Part shown: piece by piece, positions 32,826-40,403 of the stretch | Numbering within the stretch: position 1 is the first letter of the stretch | Layout of the letters: each line of letters starts with the position of its first letter | Source of the DNA: an uncultured delta proteobacterium | GTDB lineage: Bacteria > Desulfobacterota > Desulfovibrionia > Desulfovibrionales > Desulfovibrionaceae | DNA: 64,000 nt | Assembly (NCBI GenBank): GCA_903843965.1 | Contig: CAIMRY010000026.1 | Coordinates: forward strand, 1 to 64,000 | Reading direction: 5' to 3' | Made by a program: the position numbers and the translations under genes | Notes under the pieces: model-generated | Seen by the model: only the letters and a program-made list of their open reading frames with translations | What the model was told of the DNA's origin: nothing | The model's database searches: none

Positions 32826-33965
32826 ATGAAGATGGCGCGCCTTTTCGCTGTGGTTTTGGCATGTTTCGCGGTCCTGGCCTGCTCCAGGGAGCCCGAACCC
32901 CTGCGGATCGGCGCGGTGCTTTCGGTCACAGGCTCGGCCGCCTACCTGGGCGAGCCGGAGAAGAACACCCTGCTCATGCTCCAGGAGGAGCTCAACGCCC
33001 AGGGCGGGCTGGATGGCCGCAAGGTCGAGCTCATCGTCTACGACGACGCCTCGGACGTGAGCCAATGCATCCAGGCCGCCATCCGCCTCATCCAGGAGGA
33101 CCGCGTGGATGTGGTCATCGGCCCCAGCACCTCGGGCAACACCCTGGCCGTGCGCCAGCTCTTCGGCCCGGCCCGGATTCCCCTGGTGTCCTGCGCCGCC
33201 TCGGAGAGAATAGTGAGGCCGGTGGACCCGTGGGTCTTCACCACCGCGCAGCTGGACCGCGCCGCTGTGGGCAAGATCCTCGCCGACGCCCGGCGCAAGG
33301 GCTACGCGAAGCTGGCCAGCATTTCCGTCACCGACGGCTTTGGCCAGTCCGGCCGTGCCGTGCTGCGGGAGCTTGTCCGGGCCCAGGGCCTGCAGCTGGT
33401 GGCCGACGAGGTCTACGGCCCCAGCGACACGGACGTGTCCGTGCAGCTCGGCAGGATCAGGGATGCCGGGCCCGAGGCCATCATCTGCTGGGGCACCAAC
33501 CCCGGCGCCGCCGTGGTGGCCCGCGACCGCCTGCGGCTGGGCCTGGCCACGCCGCTGTACATGAGCCACGCCGTGGCCTCCCTGAAGTTTCTCGAACAGG
33601 CAGGCGAAGCCGCAGAGGGGATCATCCTGCCTGCGGGACGTTTGGCGGTGGTGGACCAGGTGCCGGAAGGCGGCCACTGGAAGGCCCTGCTGGGCAGCTA
33701 TGTGGAGCGCTACGGCAAGAAGTACGGCACGCCGCCCTCCATGTTCGGCGGCTTCGCTTACGACGCCTTCATGCTCGTGGCCAGCGCCGCGCACGCGGCC
33801 AAGTCGGCGCAGCCGCAAAAAATCCGCGACAACCTGGAGCGCATCAAGGGCCTGGCGGGCACGGCGGGCATCTTCACCATGAGCCCGGAGAACCACAACG
33901 GCCTGGACGAGGGCGCGTTCCTCATGGTGACCATCGAACAGGGGCGGTGGAAGGTCCTGTATTAG
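32826..33965 (+). CDS. Branched-chain amino-acid-type ABC binding lipoprotein 1
   Basis: 379 residues. The signal peptide ends in FAVLAC, a lipobox with Cys 19, so it is lipid-anchored. The type I periplasmic binding fold (LivJ/Peripla_BP_6) shows IGAVLSVTGSAAYLGEPEKN, LIVYDDASD, IGPSTSGNTLAV and EAIICWGTNPG. It is the first and most diverged of three tandem homologues that precede livHMGF, and probably presents a distinct ligand to the shared permease. ATG 32826 starts the leader; the long upstream frame is not coding. Confidence 0.93.
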   Translation: MKMARLFAVVLACFAVLACSREPEPLRIGAVLSVTGSAAYLGEPEKNTLLMLQEELNAQGGLDGRKVELIVYDDASDVSQCIQAAIRLIQEDRVDVVIGPSTSGNTLAVRQLFGPARIPLVSCAASERIVRPVDPWVFTTAQLDRAAVGKILADARRKGYAKLASISVTDGFGQSGRAVLRELVRAQGLQLVADEVYGPSDTDVSVQLGRIRDAGPEAIICWGTNPGAAVVARDRLRLGLATPLYMSHAVASLKFLEQAGEAAEGIILPAGRLAVVDQVPEGGHWKALLGSYVERYGKKYGTPPSMFGGFAYDAFMLVASAAHAAKSAQPQKIRDNLERIKGLAGTAGIFTMSPENHNGLDEGAFLMVTIEQGRWKVLY

Positions 33966-34053
33966 CCCGGCCAGCAAAGCGCAGTGCGGCCCAGAGGCCC
34001 GCGCCCTGTCTCCCGTTCCGGCCCGGACCAACCCTCTGTGCGCCGCGACCGCA

Positions 34054-34133
34054 TTGACACGCCGGGCGAAGTGTGGAAATGAGCACTCACTTGAGGGGAG
34101 CCGTGTGGCGCCCGGCGAGTGAGTACTCATTTT
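34054..34133 (+). promoter_or_regulatory. Promoter block and operator-like inverted repeat before binding protein 2
   Basis: TTGACA at 34054-34059 begins the same block as at the other two copies. AAATGAGCACTCAC (34077-34090) and GTGAGTACTCATTT (34120-34133, by one base) form an inverted repeat with one mismatch. Each arm contains a TGAGNACTCA palindrome, suggesting a pair of operator sites or a regulatory hairpin in the leader. Confidence 0.55.
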
Positions 34134-34160
34134 AAACCACTCAGCATACGAGGCATACCC

Positions 34161-35300
34161 ATGAAAATGGCGCGCGCTGCCGCAATCGTCCTGGCTCTTC
34201 TGACATTCCTGGGCTGCTCCAAGGAGTCCGACTCGCTCAAGATCGGCGCGGTGCTTTCCGTCACCGGCCCGGCGTCGTTTTTGGGCGAGCCCGAGAAGAA
34301 CACCCTGCTTCTGCTGCAGGATGAGCTGAACGCCAAGGGCGGCGTCGAGGGCCGCAAGCTTGAGCTCGTCATCTACGACGACGAGTCCGACGTGAACAAG
34401 AGCGTCATGGCCGCCAAGAAGCTCATCGAGCAGGATCATGTGGCCGTGGTCCTCGGCCCCAGCATCTCCGGCAACACCCTGGCCATCTCCAAGTTCTTCG
34501 CCCCGGCCAAGATTCCGCTGGTGTCCTGCGCTGCGGCGGAAAAGATCGTCAAGCCCGTGGACCCCTGGGTCTTCAACACCCCGCAGCTGGACCGCCACGC
34601 CGTGGGCAAGATCCTGGCCGACGCCAAGAAGAAGGGCTACACCAAGCTGGCCATCCTCACAGTAAGCGACGGCTTCGGCCAGTCGGGCCGCGCCGTGCTG
34701 GAGGATCTCATCCCGGCCAAGGGCCTGACCCTGGTGGCCGACGAGGTCTTCGGCCCCAAGGACACGGACATGTCCGCCCAGCTGACCAAGATCAAGGGCG
34801 CCGCGCCCGACGCCATCATCTGCTGGGGCACCAATCCCGGCCCGGCCGTGGTGGCCAGAAACCGCGCCCAGCTCGGCATCACCACGCCGCTCTACATGAG
34901 CCACGGCGTGGCCTCCAAGAAGTTCATCGAACTGGCGGGAGAGAGCGCCGAGGGCATCATCCTGCCCGCAGGCCGCCTGACCGCCGTGGCCCAGGTGCCT
35001 GACGGCAACCCCCAGAAGGCGCTGTTGACCAAGTACGTGGCCGACTACGCCAAGAAGTACGGCAACCCGCCCTCCACCTTCGGCGGCCACGCCTACGACG
35101 CGCTGATGCTCGTGGTCGAGGCCGTGAAGATGGGCAAGTCCGCCAAGTCCCAGGACATCCGCGAAAACCTGGAGAAGATCACGAACCTGCCGGGCACTGC
35201 GGGCGTGTACACCATGACCCCGGAGAATCACAACGGCCTGAATGAGGACGCCTTCCTCATGGTGACCATTGAGAAGGGCGACTGGAAGGTCATCGACTAG
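34161..35300 (+). CDS. Branched-chain amino-acid-type ABC binding lipoprotein 2
   Basis: 379 residues with lipobox LTFLGC and the same fold and length as its neighbours (VTGPASFLGEPEKNT, VIYDDESD, LGPSISGNTLAI). It is very close to binding protein 3 and less so to 1. The differences are spread over the ligand-facing region (for example PSISG against PSTSG). A MITE-like palindrome begins at its stop codon. ATG 34161 is preceded by GAGG. Confidence 0.94.
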   Translation: MKMARAAAIVLALLTFLGCSKESDSLKIGAVLSVTGPASFLGEPEKNTLLLLQDELNAKGGVEGRKLELVIYDDESDVNKSVMAAKKLIEQDHVAVVLGPSISGNTLAISKFFAPAKIPLVSCAAAEKIVKPVDPWVFNTPQLDRHAVGKILADAKKKGYTKLAILTVSDGFGQSGRAVLEDLIPAKGLTLVADEVFGPKDTDMSAQLTKIKGAAPDAIICWGTNPGPAVVARNRAQLGITTPLYMSHGVASKKFIELAGESAEGIILPAGRLTAVAQVPDGNPQKALLTKYVADYAKKYGNPPSTFGGHAYDALMLVVEAVKMGKSAKSQDIRENLEKITNLPGTAGVYTMTPENHNGLNEDAFLMVTIEKGDWKVID

Positions 35301-35460
35301 GGCCTGTTTCTAAAAGCGTCTTTTGCCCCCTGGACGTTGCCTGGGCATCAGGGCGAGCCGATTTCGGTCCAGGGCTGTACCGTAAGAGTACACCCCCTGG
35401 CCCCAAAACGGCTCTCTCCTCGCCAGGGAACAAAATCCATCATTTGGAAACAGACCCTAG
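35297..35460. mobile_element. MITE-like 164-bp palindromic element
   Basis: The ends are CTAGGGCCTGTTTCTAAA (35297 on) and, inverted, CTAGGGTCTGTTTCCAAA (ending 35460). Matching blocks continue inward (TTTTG..CCCTGG, GAGCCG..TTT..GG.CCAGGG) to a central TGTAC-CGTAAGA-GTACA hairpin. The whole element can fold into one long imperfect hairpin. It has no coding frame and its left end includes the TAG stop of binding protein 2. This suggests a non-autonomous mobile repeat; a sister copy elsewhere would prove it. Confidence 0.65.
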
Positions 35461-35507
35461 CCGGACGGGAAAAAAGCGGGCGGCTTGCAGCGGAGACTGG
35501 CCGCGCA

Positions 35508-35544
35508 TTGACAGCCCGCGTCAAGTATGGGTAAGTGCTCTTAC
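35508..35544 (+). promoter_or_regulatory. Promoter block with palindrome before binding protein 3
   Basis: TTGACA at 35508-35513 is followed by GCCCGCGTCAAGTATGG and the palindrome GTAAG-TGCT-CTTAC (35531-35544). The AGTGCTC core matches the inverse of GAGCACT in the block before binding protein 2. Confidence 0.5.
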
Positions 35545-35611
35545 TTTTAGGCTCCGCGTGGGGCCTGGGGCGCTTGCCCATTCACTTTTCAACATCCGGT
35601 GAGGCTTATCC

Positions 35612-36751
35612 ATGAAAATGGCGCGTGCTGCCGCAATTGTTCTGGCCCTGCTCACTGTCCTCGGCTGCTCCAAGGAGTCCGACACCCTCAAGGTCGGCGC
35701 GGTGCTTTCCGTCACCGGTCCGGCCTCGTTTTTGGGCGAGCCCGAGAAGAACACCCTGCTCATGCTCCAGGATGAGATCAACGCCGCTGGCGGCGTCGAT
35801 GGCCGCAAGCTTGAGGTCATCATCTACGACGACGAGACCGACGTGAACAAGTGCGTCATGGCCGCCAAGAAGCTCATCGAGAAGGACAAGGTGGTGGCCG
35901 TCTTCGGCCCCAGCACCTCCGGCAACACCCTGGCCATAGCCAAGTTCTTCGGCCCGGCCAGGATTCCGCTGATCTCCTGCGCCGCAGCCGAGAAGATCGT
36001 CAAGCCCGTGGACCCCTGGGTCTTCAACACCCCGTCCCTGGACCGCCACGCCGCAGGCAAGATCATCGCCGACGCCAAGAAGAAGGGCTACGCCAAGCTG
36101 GCCATCCTCACCGTGTCCGACGGCTTCGGCCAGGCCGGGCGCGCCGTGCTGCAGGAGCTCATCCCGGCCCAGGGCCTGACCCTGGTGGCCGACGAGGTCT
36201 ACGGCCCCAAGGACACGGACATGTCCGCCCAGCTGACCAAGATCAAGGGCGTCGGGCCCGACGCCATCATCTGCTGGGGCACCAACCCCGGCCCGGCCGT
36301 GGTGGCCAGAAACCGCGCCCAGCTCGGCATCGCCATCCCGCTGTACATGAGCCACGGCGTGGCCTCCAAGAAGTTCATCGAGCTTGCGGGAGAAGCCGCC
36401 GAGGGCCTCATCCTGCCAGCAGGACGCATGCTGGCCTCGGACCAGGTGCCCGCAGGACACCCCCAGAAGGCGCTGTTGACCAAGTACGTGGCCGACTACA
36501 CCAAGCGCTTCGGCGCGGCCCCGGCCACCTTCGGCGGCCACACCTACGACGCGCTGAATCTCCTGATCACGGCGGTCAAGATGGGCAAGTCGATCAAGCC
36601 CCAGGACATCCGCGACAATTTGGAGAAGATCAAGAACCTGCCCGGAGCTGGCGGCGTGTATTCCATGAGCCCGGAGAACCACAACGGCCTTGACGAAGAC
36701 GCCTTCTTTATGGTGACCATCGCCAAGGGTGATTGGAAGGTCGTCGACTAG
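35612..36751 (+). CDS. Branched-chain amino-acid-type ABC binding lipoprotein 3
   Basis: 379 residues, lipobox LTVLGC, near-identical in layout to binding protein 2 (KVGAVLSVTGPASFLGEPEK, VIIYDDETD, FGPSTSGNTLAI, FFMVTIAKGDWKVVD). It lies 73 bases before livH and is the most likely primary partner of the permease. Members of the family bind leucine, isoleucine, valine or other amino acids and amides; the ligand is not certain. Confidence 0.94.
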   Translation: MKMARAAAIVLALLTVLGCSKESDTLKVGAVLSVTGPASFLGEPEKNTLLMLQDEINAAGGVDGRKLEVIIYDDETDVNKCVMAAKKLIEKDKVVAVFGPSTSGNTLAIAKFFGPARIPLISCAAAEKIVKPVDPWVFNTPSLDRHAAGKIIADAKKKGYAKLAILTVSDGFGQAGRAVLQELIPAQGLTLVADEVYGPKDTDMSAQLTKIKGVGPDAIICWGTNPGPAVVARNRAQLGIAIPLYMSHGVASKKFIELAGEAAEGLILPAGRMLASDQVPAGHPQKALLTKYVADYTKRFGAAPATFGGHTYDALNLLITAVKMGKSIKPQDIRDNLEKIKNLPGAGGVYSMSPENHNGLDEDAFFMVTIAKGDWKVVD

Positions 36752-36824
36752 CCTGAACGAAAAAAACGTGCAACGCGGTCGGCGGACCTGAAGGGTTCGT
36801 CGACCGCCTTGTCTTTGGACGTCC

Positions 36825-37706
36825 ATGGATCTGCCAAGCCTCCTGCAATACCTCATCACCGGGCTGACCGTGGGCGCGACCTACGGCCTCACGGCGCTGG
36901 GGTTCACCATCATCTTCAACACCACCGGCATCATCAACTTCGCCCAGGGCGAGTTCGTGATGCTTGGCGGCATGATGAGCGTGTTCTTCATGCGCGCTCT
37001 CGGCCTGCCGGAGCCGCTGGCCATCGTTTTGGCCGTGGCCGGAACCACGCTGCTGGGCGCGCTGGTGGAGCGCCTGGCCATCCGCCCGGTGCGCGACTGC
37101 CCGGCCATCAACCTGGTCATCATCACCATCGGCGTCAGCATCCTCATCCGGGGCGCGGCCATGCTGCTCTGGGGCAAGGACACCTTCGCCCTGCCGCCGT
37201 TTTCGGGCAGCGCGCCGGTGTCGTTCTTCGGCGCGGCGCTCATGCCGCAAACCCTGTGGGTGCTGGCCATCAGCCTGCTCATCCTGGCCGGACTCAAGAC
37301 ATTCTTTTCGCGCAGCATCCACGGCAAGGCCATGCTGGCCTGCTCCTACGACCCCAAGGCTGCGGCCCTGGTGGGCATCGGGGTCGACCGCATGGTGCTT
37401 TTGTCCTTCATGATTTCCGCCCTGGTGGGTGCTGTGGGCGGGGCCATCCTCGCGCCCATCACCCTGACCTCCTTTGACGTGGGCGTGATGCTGGGGCTCA
37501 AGGGCTTCGCGGCGTGCATCCTGGGCGGCCTGGGCAATCCCTTTGGCGCGGCGGCGGGCGGGCTCATCCTGGGCGTGCTGGAGTCGCTCGGGGCCGGGTT
37601 CATCTCCTCGGCCTACAAGGACGCCCTGGCCTTTGTCATCCTTCTGGTCCTTCTGTTCGTGCGGCCCTCCGGGCTGTTCGGGCGCAAGGACGGCAAGCGG
37701 GTGTGA
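36825..37706 (+). CDS. livH: Branched-chain amino-acid ABC transporter permease LivH
   Basis: 293 residues with about eight membrane helices and the LivH signatures LTVGATYGLTALGFTIIFNTTG, INFAQGEFVMLGGM and GGLGNPFGAAAGG. It forms the inner-membrane channel with LivM. The ATG overlaps no neighbour. The ribosome site is weak (GGAC), and a small inverted repeat (GCGGTCG/CGACCGC) lies just upstream. Confidence 0.96.
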   Translation: MDLPSLLQYLITGLTVGATYGLTALGFTIIFNTTGIINFAQGEFVMLGGMMSVFFMRALGLPEPLAIVLAVAGTTLLGALVERLAIRPVRDCPAINLVIITIGVSILIRGAAMLLWGKDTFALPPFSGSAPVSFFGAALMPQTLWVLAISLLILAGLKTFFSRSIHGKAMLACSYDPKAAALVGIGVDRMVLLSFMISALVGAVGGAILAPITLTSFDVGVMLGLKGFAACILGGLGNPFGAAAGGLILGVLESLGAGFISSAYKDALAFVILLVLLFVRPSGLFGRKDGKRV

Positions 37707-37708
37707 GC

Positions 37709-38809
37709 ATGGGCTACCGCTACGACATGCGCTGGCTGGCCGGCCTTTTGCTTGTGCTGGCGCTTTTGCCGCCGCTTTTGGGCAACAACTACTACCTGAC
37801 CGTGCTGACCATGTGCTGCCTGAACGCCATGATCGCCGTGGGCTTAAGCCTGCTGGTGGGCCACGCCGGGCAGATATCGCTCGGCCACGCTGGGTTCTAC
37901 GGCCTGGCGGCGTACACCACGGCAGCGCTCTCCACCACCCTGGGCGTGCCCGTGGGGCTGTCCATGCTCGCGGGCGTGGGCGCAAGCGCGGCCGTGGCCG
38001 CCCTGGTGGGGCTGCCCGCGCTGAAGCTCAAGGGCCACTACCTGGCCATGGCCACGCTGGGCTTCGGCGTCATCCTGTCCATCCTGTTCAACGAGACCGT
38101 GGAGATCACGGGCGGGCCGTCCGGGTTCACGGGCATCCCGCGCCTGTCGCTGTTCGGCGTGGAGTTTTCAAGCGACCTCTCGGTGTACTACCTGATCGTC
38201 GCGCTTCTGGGGCTGGTGGTCTGGCTGTCCTTCAACATCCTGCACTCCCGCGTGGGCCGCGCCCTGCGCGCCCTGCACACCTCGGAGAAGGCGGCCCAGG
38301 CCATGGGCATCGACATCGCCCGGTACAAGCTCTTCGTCTTCGTGGTCTCGGCGGCCTTCGCCGGTCTGGCCGGGGTGCTCTACGCCCACTACCTGACCTT
38401 CATCGCCCCGGCCTCCTTCGGCTTCTCCTTTTCAGTGCAGCTCATCGTCATGGTCGTGCTGGGCGGCATGACCAGCGTGCCGGGCTCCATAGTGGGCGCG
38501 TTCTTCCTCACCGTGCTGCCGGAGTTTCTGCGCGCCTTTGAAAACGTCGAGATCGTGCTCTTCGGCGGCATTTTGGTCCTGTGCATGATGTACCTGCCCG
38601 ACGGCCTGGCCGGGGGCTTCAACCGCCTGTGGCGGCTGGTGTGGCGGCTGATCTATGTGCGCGCCGACAAGTACCGCCAGAATCGACAGGATCGGCAGGA
38701 CCGCCGGGACCGCCAGGAGAGTCAGGACCGGCAGGATGTTCAAGATCGCCTGGAGATGCTGGACCGCCAGGACAACATGGACGGCAAGGACGGGGGCGAC
38801 AATGGCTGA
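37709..38809 (+). CDS. livM: Branched-chain amino-acid ABC transporter permease LivM with repeat tail
   Basis: 366 residues. The permease part (1-315) has LLVGHAGQISLGHAGFYGLAAY and a conserved FAGLAGVLYAHYLTFI stretch. After residue 315 comes an unusual hydrophilic tail made of Arg-Gln-Asp repeats (RQDRQDRRDRQ, QDRQDVQDRLEMLDRQD), encoded by imperfect GACCGCCAG repeats. The tail should be cytoplasmic and is not a family feature. The gene starts two bases after livH and overlaps livG by eight bases. Confidence 0.95.
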   Translation: MGYRYDMRWLAGLLLVLALLPPLLGNNYYLTVLTMCCLNAMIAVGLSLLVGHAGQISLGHAGFYGLAAYTTAALSTTLGVPVGLSMLAGVGASAAVAALVGLPALKLKGHYLAMATLGFGVILSILFNETVEITGGPSGFTGIPRLSLFGVEFSSDLSVYYLIVALLGLVVWLSFNILHSRVGRALRALHTSEKAAQAMGIDIARYKLFVFVVSAAFAGLAGVLYAHYLTFIAPASFGFSFSVQLIVMVVLGGMTSVPGSIVGAFFLTVLPEFLRAFENVEIVLFGGILVLCMMYLPDGLAGGFNRLWRLVWRLIYVRADKYRQNRQDRQDRRDRQESQDRQDVQDRLEMLDRQDNMDGKDGGDNG

Positions 38810-39575
38810 GCCGCTGCTTGTCTGCACAGATGTCGGGGTGCGCTTCGGCGGCCTGCAGGCCCTTTCCGGCGTGGACCTGACCGCCGGAACAGACGAGATC
38901 ACGGCGGTCATCGGCCCCAACGGCGCGGGCAAGACCACGCTGATCAACGCCGTGTCCGGCATGGTCCAGGCCCAGCGCGGAACCTTCCGCCTCGGCACCG
39001 ACGACATCACCCGCGCCCAGCCCCACGAGCGCAGCCGCCTGGGCCTGGTGCGCACCTTCCAGAACCTGGAGATCTTCTCCAACATGACGCTGCTGGAGAA
39101 CGTCATGACCGGCTGCCACGCCCGGCTGCGCGTCGCGCCCTGGCACAGCCTGCTGCGCACCCGCACCTCCCGGGCCATGGAGAAGGCCATCCAGAACGAG
39201 GCGCTGGAGGTGCTCGACTTCGTGGGCCTGTTCGAGCTGGCCAAGTACCAGGCGCGCGACCTGCCCTTTGGCAAGCAGCGCCTGCTGGAGCTGGCCCGGG
39301 CCCTGGCCGCGCGGCCCCGGCTGCTGTTGCTCGACGAGCCCGCCGCGGGCCTGAACATGAGCGAGACGCAGCTGCTGGCCGACCTGATCCTGCGCGCGCG
39401 CGAACATTTCCGCCTGTCCATCGTGCTGGTGGAGCACGACATGGACCTGGTCATGCGCATCAGCGACCAAGTGCTGGTGCTCTGCTTCGGCCAGGTCATC
39501 AGCCGGGGCGCCCCGGCCCAGATCCAGCGCGATCCCCAGGTCATCGCCGCATATCTGGGCGACGACGAGGATTGA
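38802..39575 (+). CDS. livG: Branched-chain amino-acid ABC transporter ATP-binding protein LivG
   Basis: 257 residues with Walker A GPNGAGKTT, Q-loop RTFQNLEIF, Walker B LLLDEPAAGLN and the H-loop in VEHDMDLV. The signature motif is the diverged PFGKQRLLELARAL typical of LivG. ATG 38802 overlaps the end of livM by eight bases; the longer frame runs through livM and is not used. It ends in an ATGA overlap with livF. Confidence 0.96.
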   Translation: MAEPLLVCTDVGVRFGGLQALSGVDLTAGTDEITAVIGPNGAGKTTLINAVSGMVQAQRGTFRLGTDDITRAQPHERSRLGLVRTFQNLEIFSNMTLLENVMTGCHARLRVAPWHSLLRTRTSRAMEKAIQNEALEVLDFVGLFELAKYQARDLPFGKQRLLELARALAARPRLLLLDEPAAGLNMSETQLLADLILRAREHFRLSIVLVEHDMDLVMRISDQVLVLCFGQVISRGAPAQIQRDPQVIAAYLGDDED

Positions 39576-40339
39576 TGATGGAAACGCCCCTGCTTGAAAT
39601 CACCGGCCTGGACGTGTTCTACGGCAAGATCCACGCCCTGCGCCAGGTCAGCCTGAACGTGCGCCAGGGCGAGATCGTCTCGCTCATCGGCGGCAACGGC
39701 GCGGGCAAGACCACGCTTCTGTGCACCATCTCCGGGCTCATCCGCGCCAGCGCCGGGACCATCGCCTTTGCCGGGGCGGACATCTCCCGCCGGGCCCCGG
39801 AGAAGATAGTGCAGGGCGGCGTGTCCCACGTGCCCGAGGGCCGCCTGGTGTTCAGCCCGCTCACCGTGGCCGACAACCTGCGCCTGGGTGCCTATGGCCG
39901 GAGCGGCGCTTCCCGCGCCGAAACGCGCGCGGAGGCGGCGGAGGACCTGGAGCGCATCATGGACATGTTCCCGGTGCTGCGTGAACGCAGAAAGCAGGCC
40001 GCAGGCACGCTCTCCGGCGGGGAGCAGCAGATGCTGGCCATCGGCCGCGCGCTCATGGCCCGGCCCCGGATGCTGCTGCTGGACGAGCCGGGCATGGGCC
40101 TGGCCCCGCTGGTGACGCGGGAGATCTTCCGGCACATCGTGACCCTGCGCGACAGCCTGGGGCTCACGGTGCTCCTGGTGGAGCAGAACGCCCGGCGCGC
40201 GCTCAAGATCGCCGACCGGGGCTACGTGCTGGAGACCGGCCGGGTGACGCTCACGGGCGCAAGCCAGGACCTTTTGGCCGACCGCGACGTGCAGCGCGCC
40301 TACCTGGGCCGGGACGTCGACAGTGCTTCGCCGGGCTAA
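39572..40339 (+). CDS. livF: Branched-chain amino-acid ABC transporter ATP-binding protein LivF
   Basis: 255 residues with Walker A GGNGAGKTT, signature LSGGEQQMLAIGRAL, Walker B LLLDEPGMGLAP and H-loop-equivalent VEQNARRAL. It completes the five-part transporter. Two ATG codons in a row overlap the livG stop, so translation is probably coupled. A weak hairpin (CACCC/GGGTG at 40373-40391) follows, shared with the converging gene. Confidence 0.96.
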   Translation: MMMETPLLEITGLDVFYGKIHALRQVSLNVRQGEIVSLIGGNGAGKTTLLCTISGLIRASAGTIAFAGADISRRAPEKIVQGGVSHVPEGRLVFSPLTVADNLRLGAYGRSGASRAETRAEAAEDLERIMDMFPVLRERRKQAAGTLSGGEQQMLAIGRALMARPRMLLLDEPGMGLAPLVTREIFRHIVTLRDSLGLTVLLVEQNARRALKIADRGYVLETGRVTLTGASQDLLADRDVQRAYLGRDVDSASPG

Positions 40340-40403
40340 CCGCTGATTTTCCCCTGCTTCCGAGACGCTGTGCACCCTTCTTCAAGGGGTGTCTCGCCCC
40401 GCG

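Noticed and set aside
32532-35231. 899-codon minus-strand open frame
   Set aside because: It covers two binding-protein genes in antisense and repeats their shadow pattern twice; no protein-like motifs.
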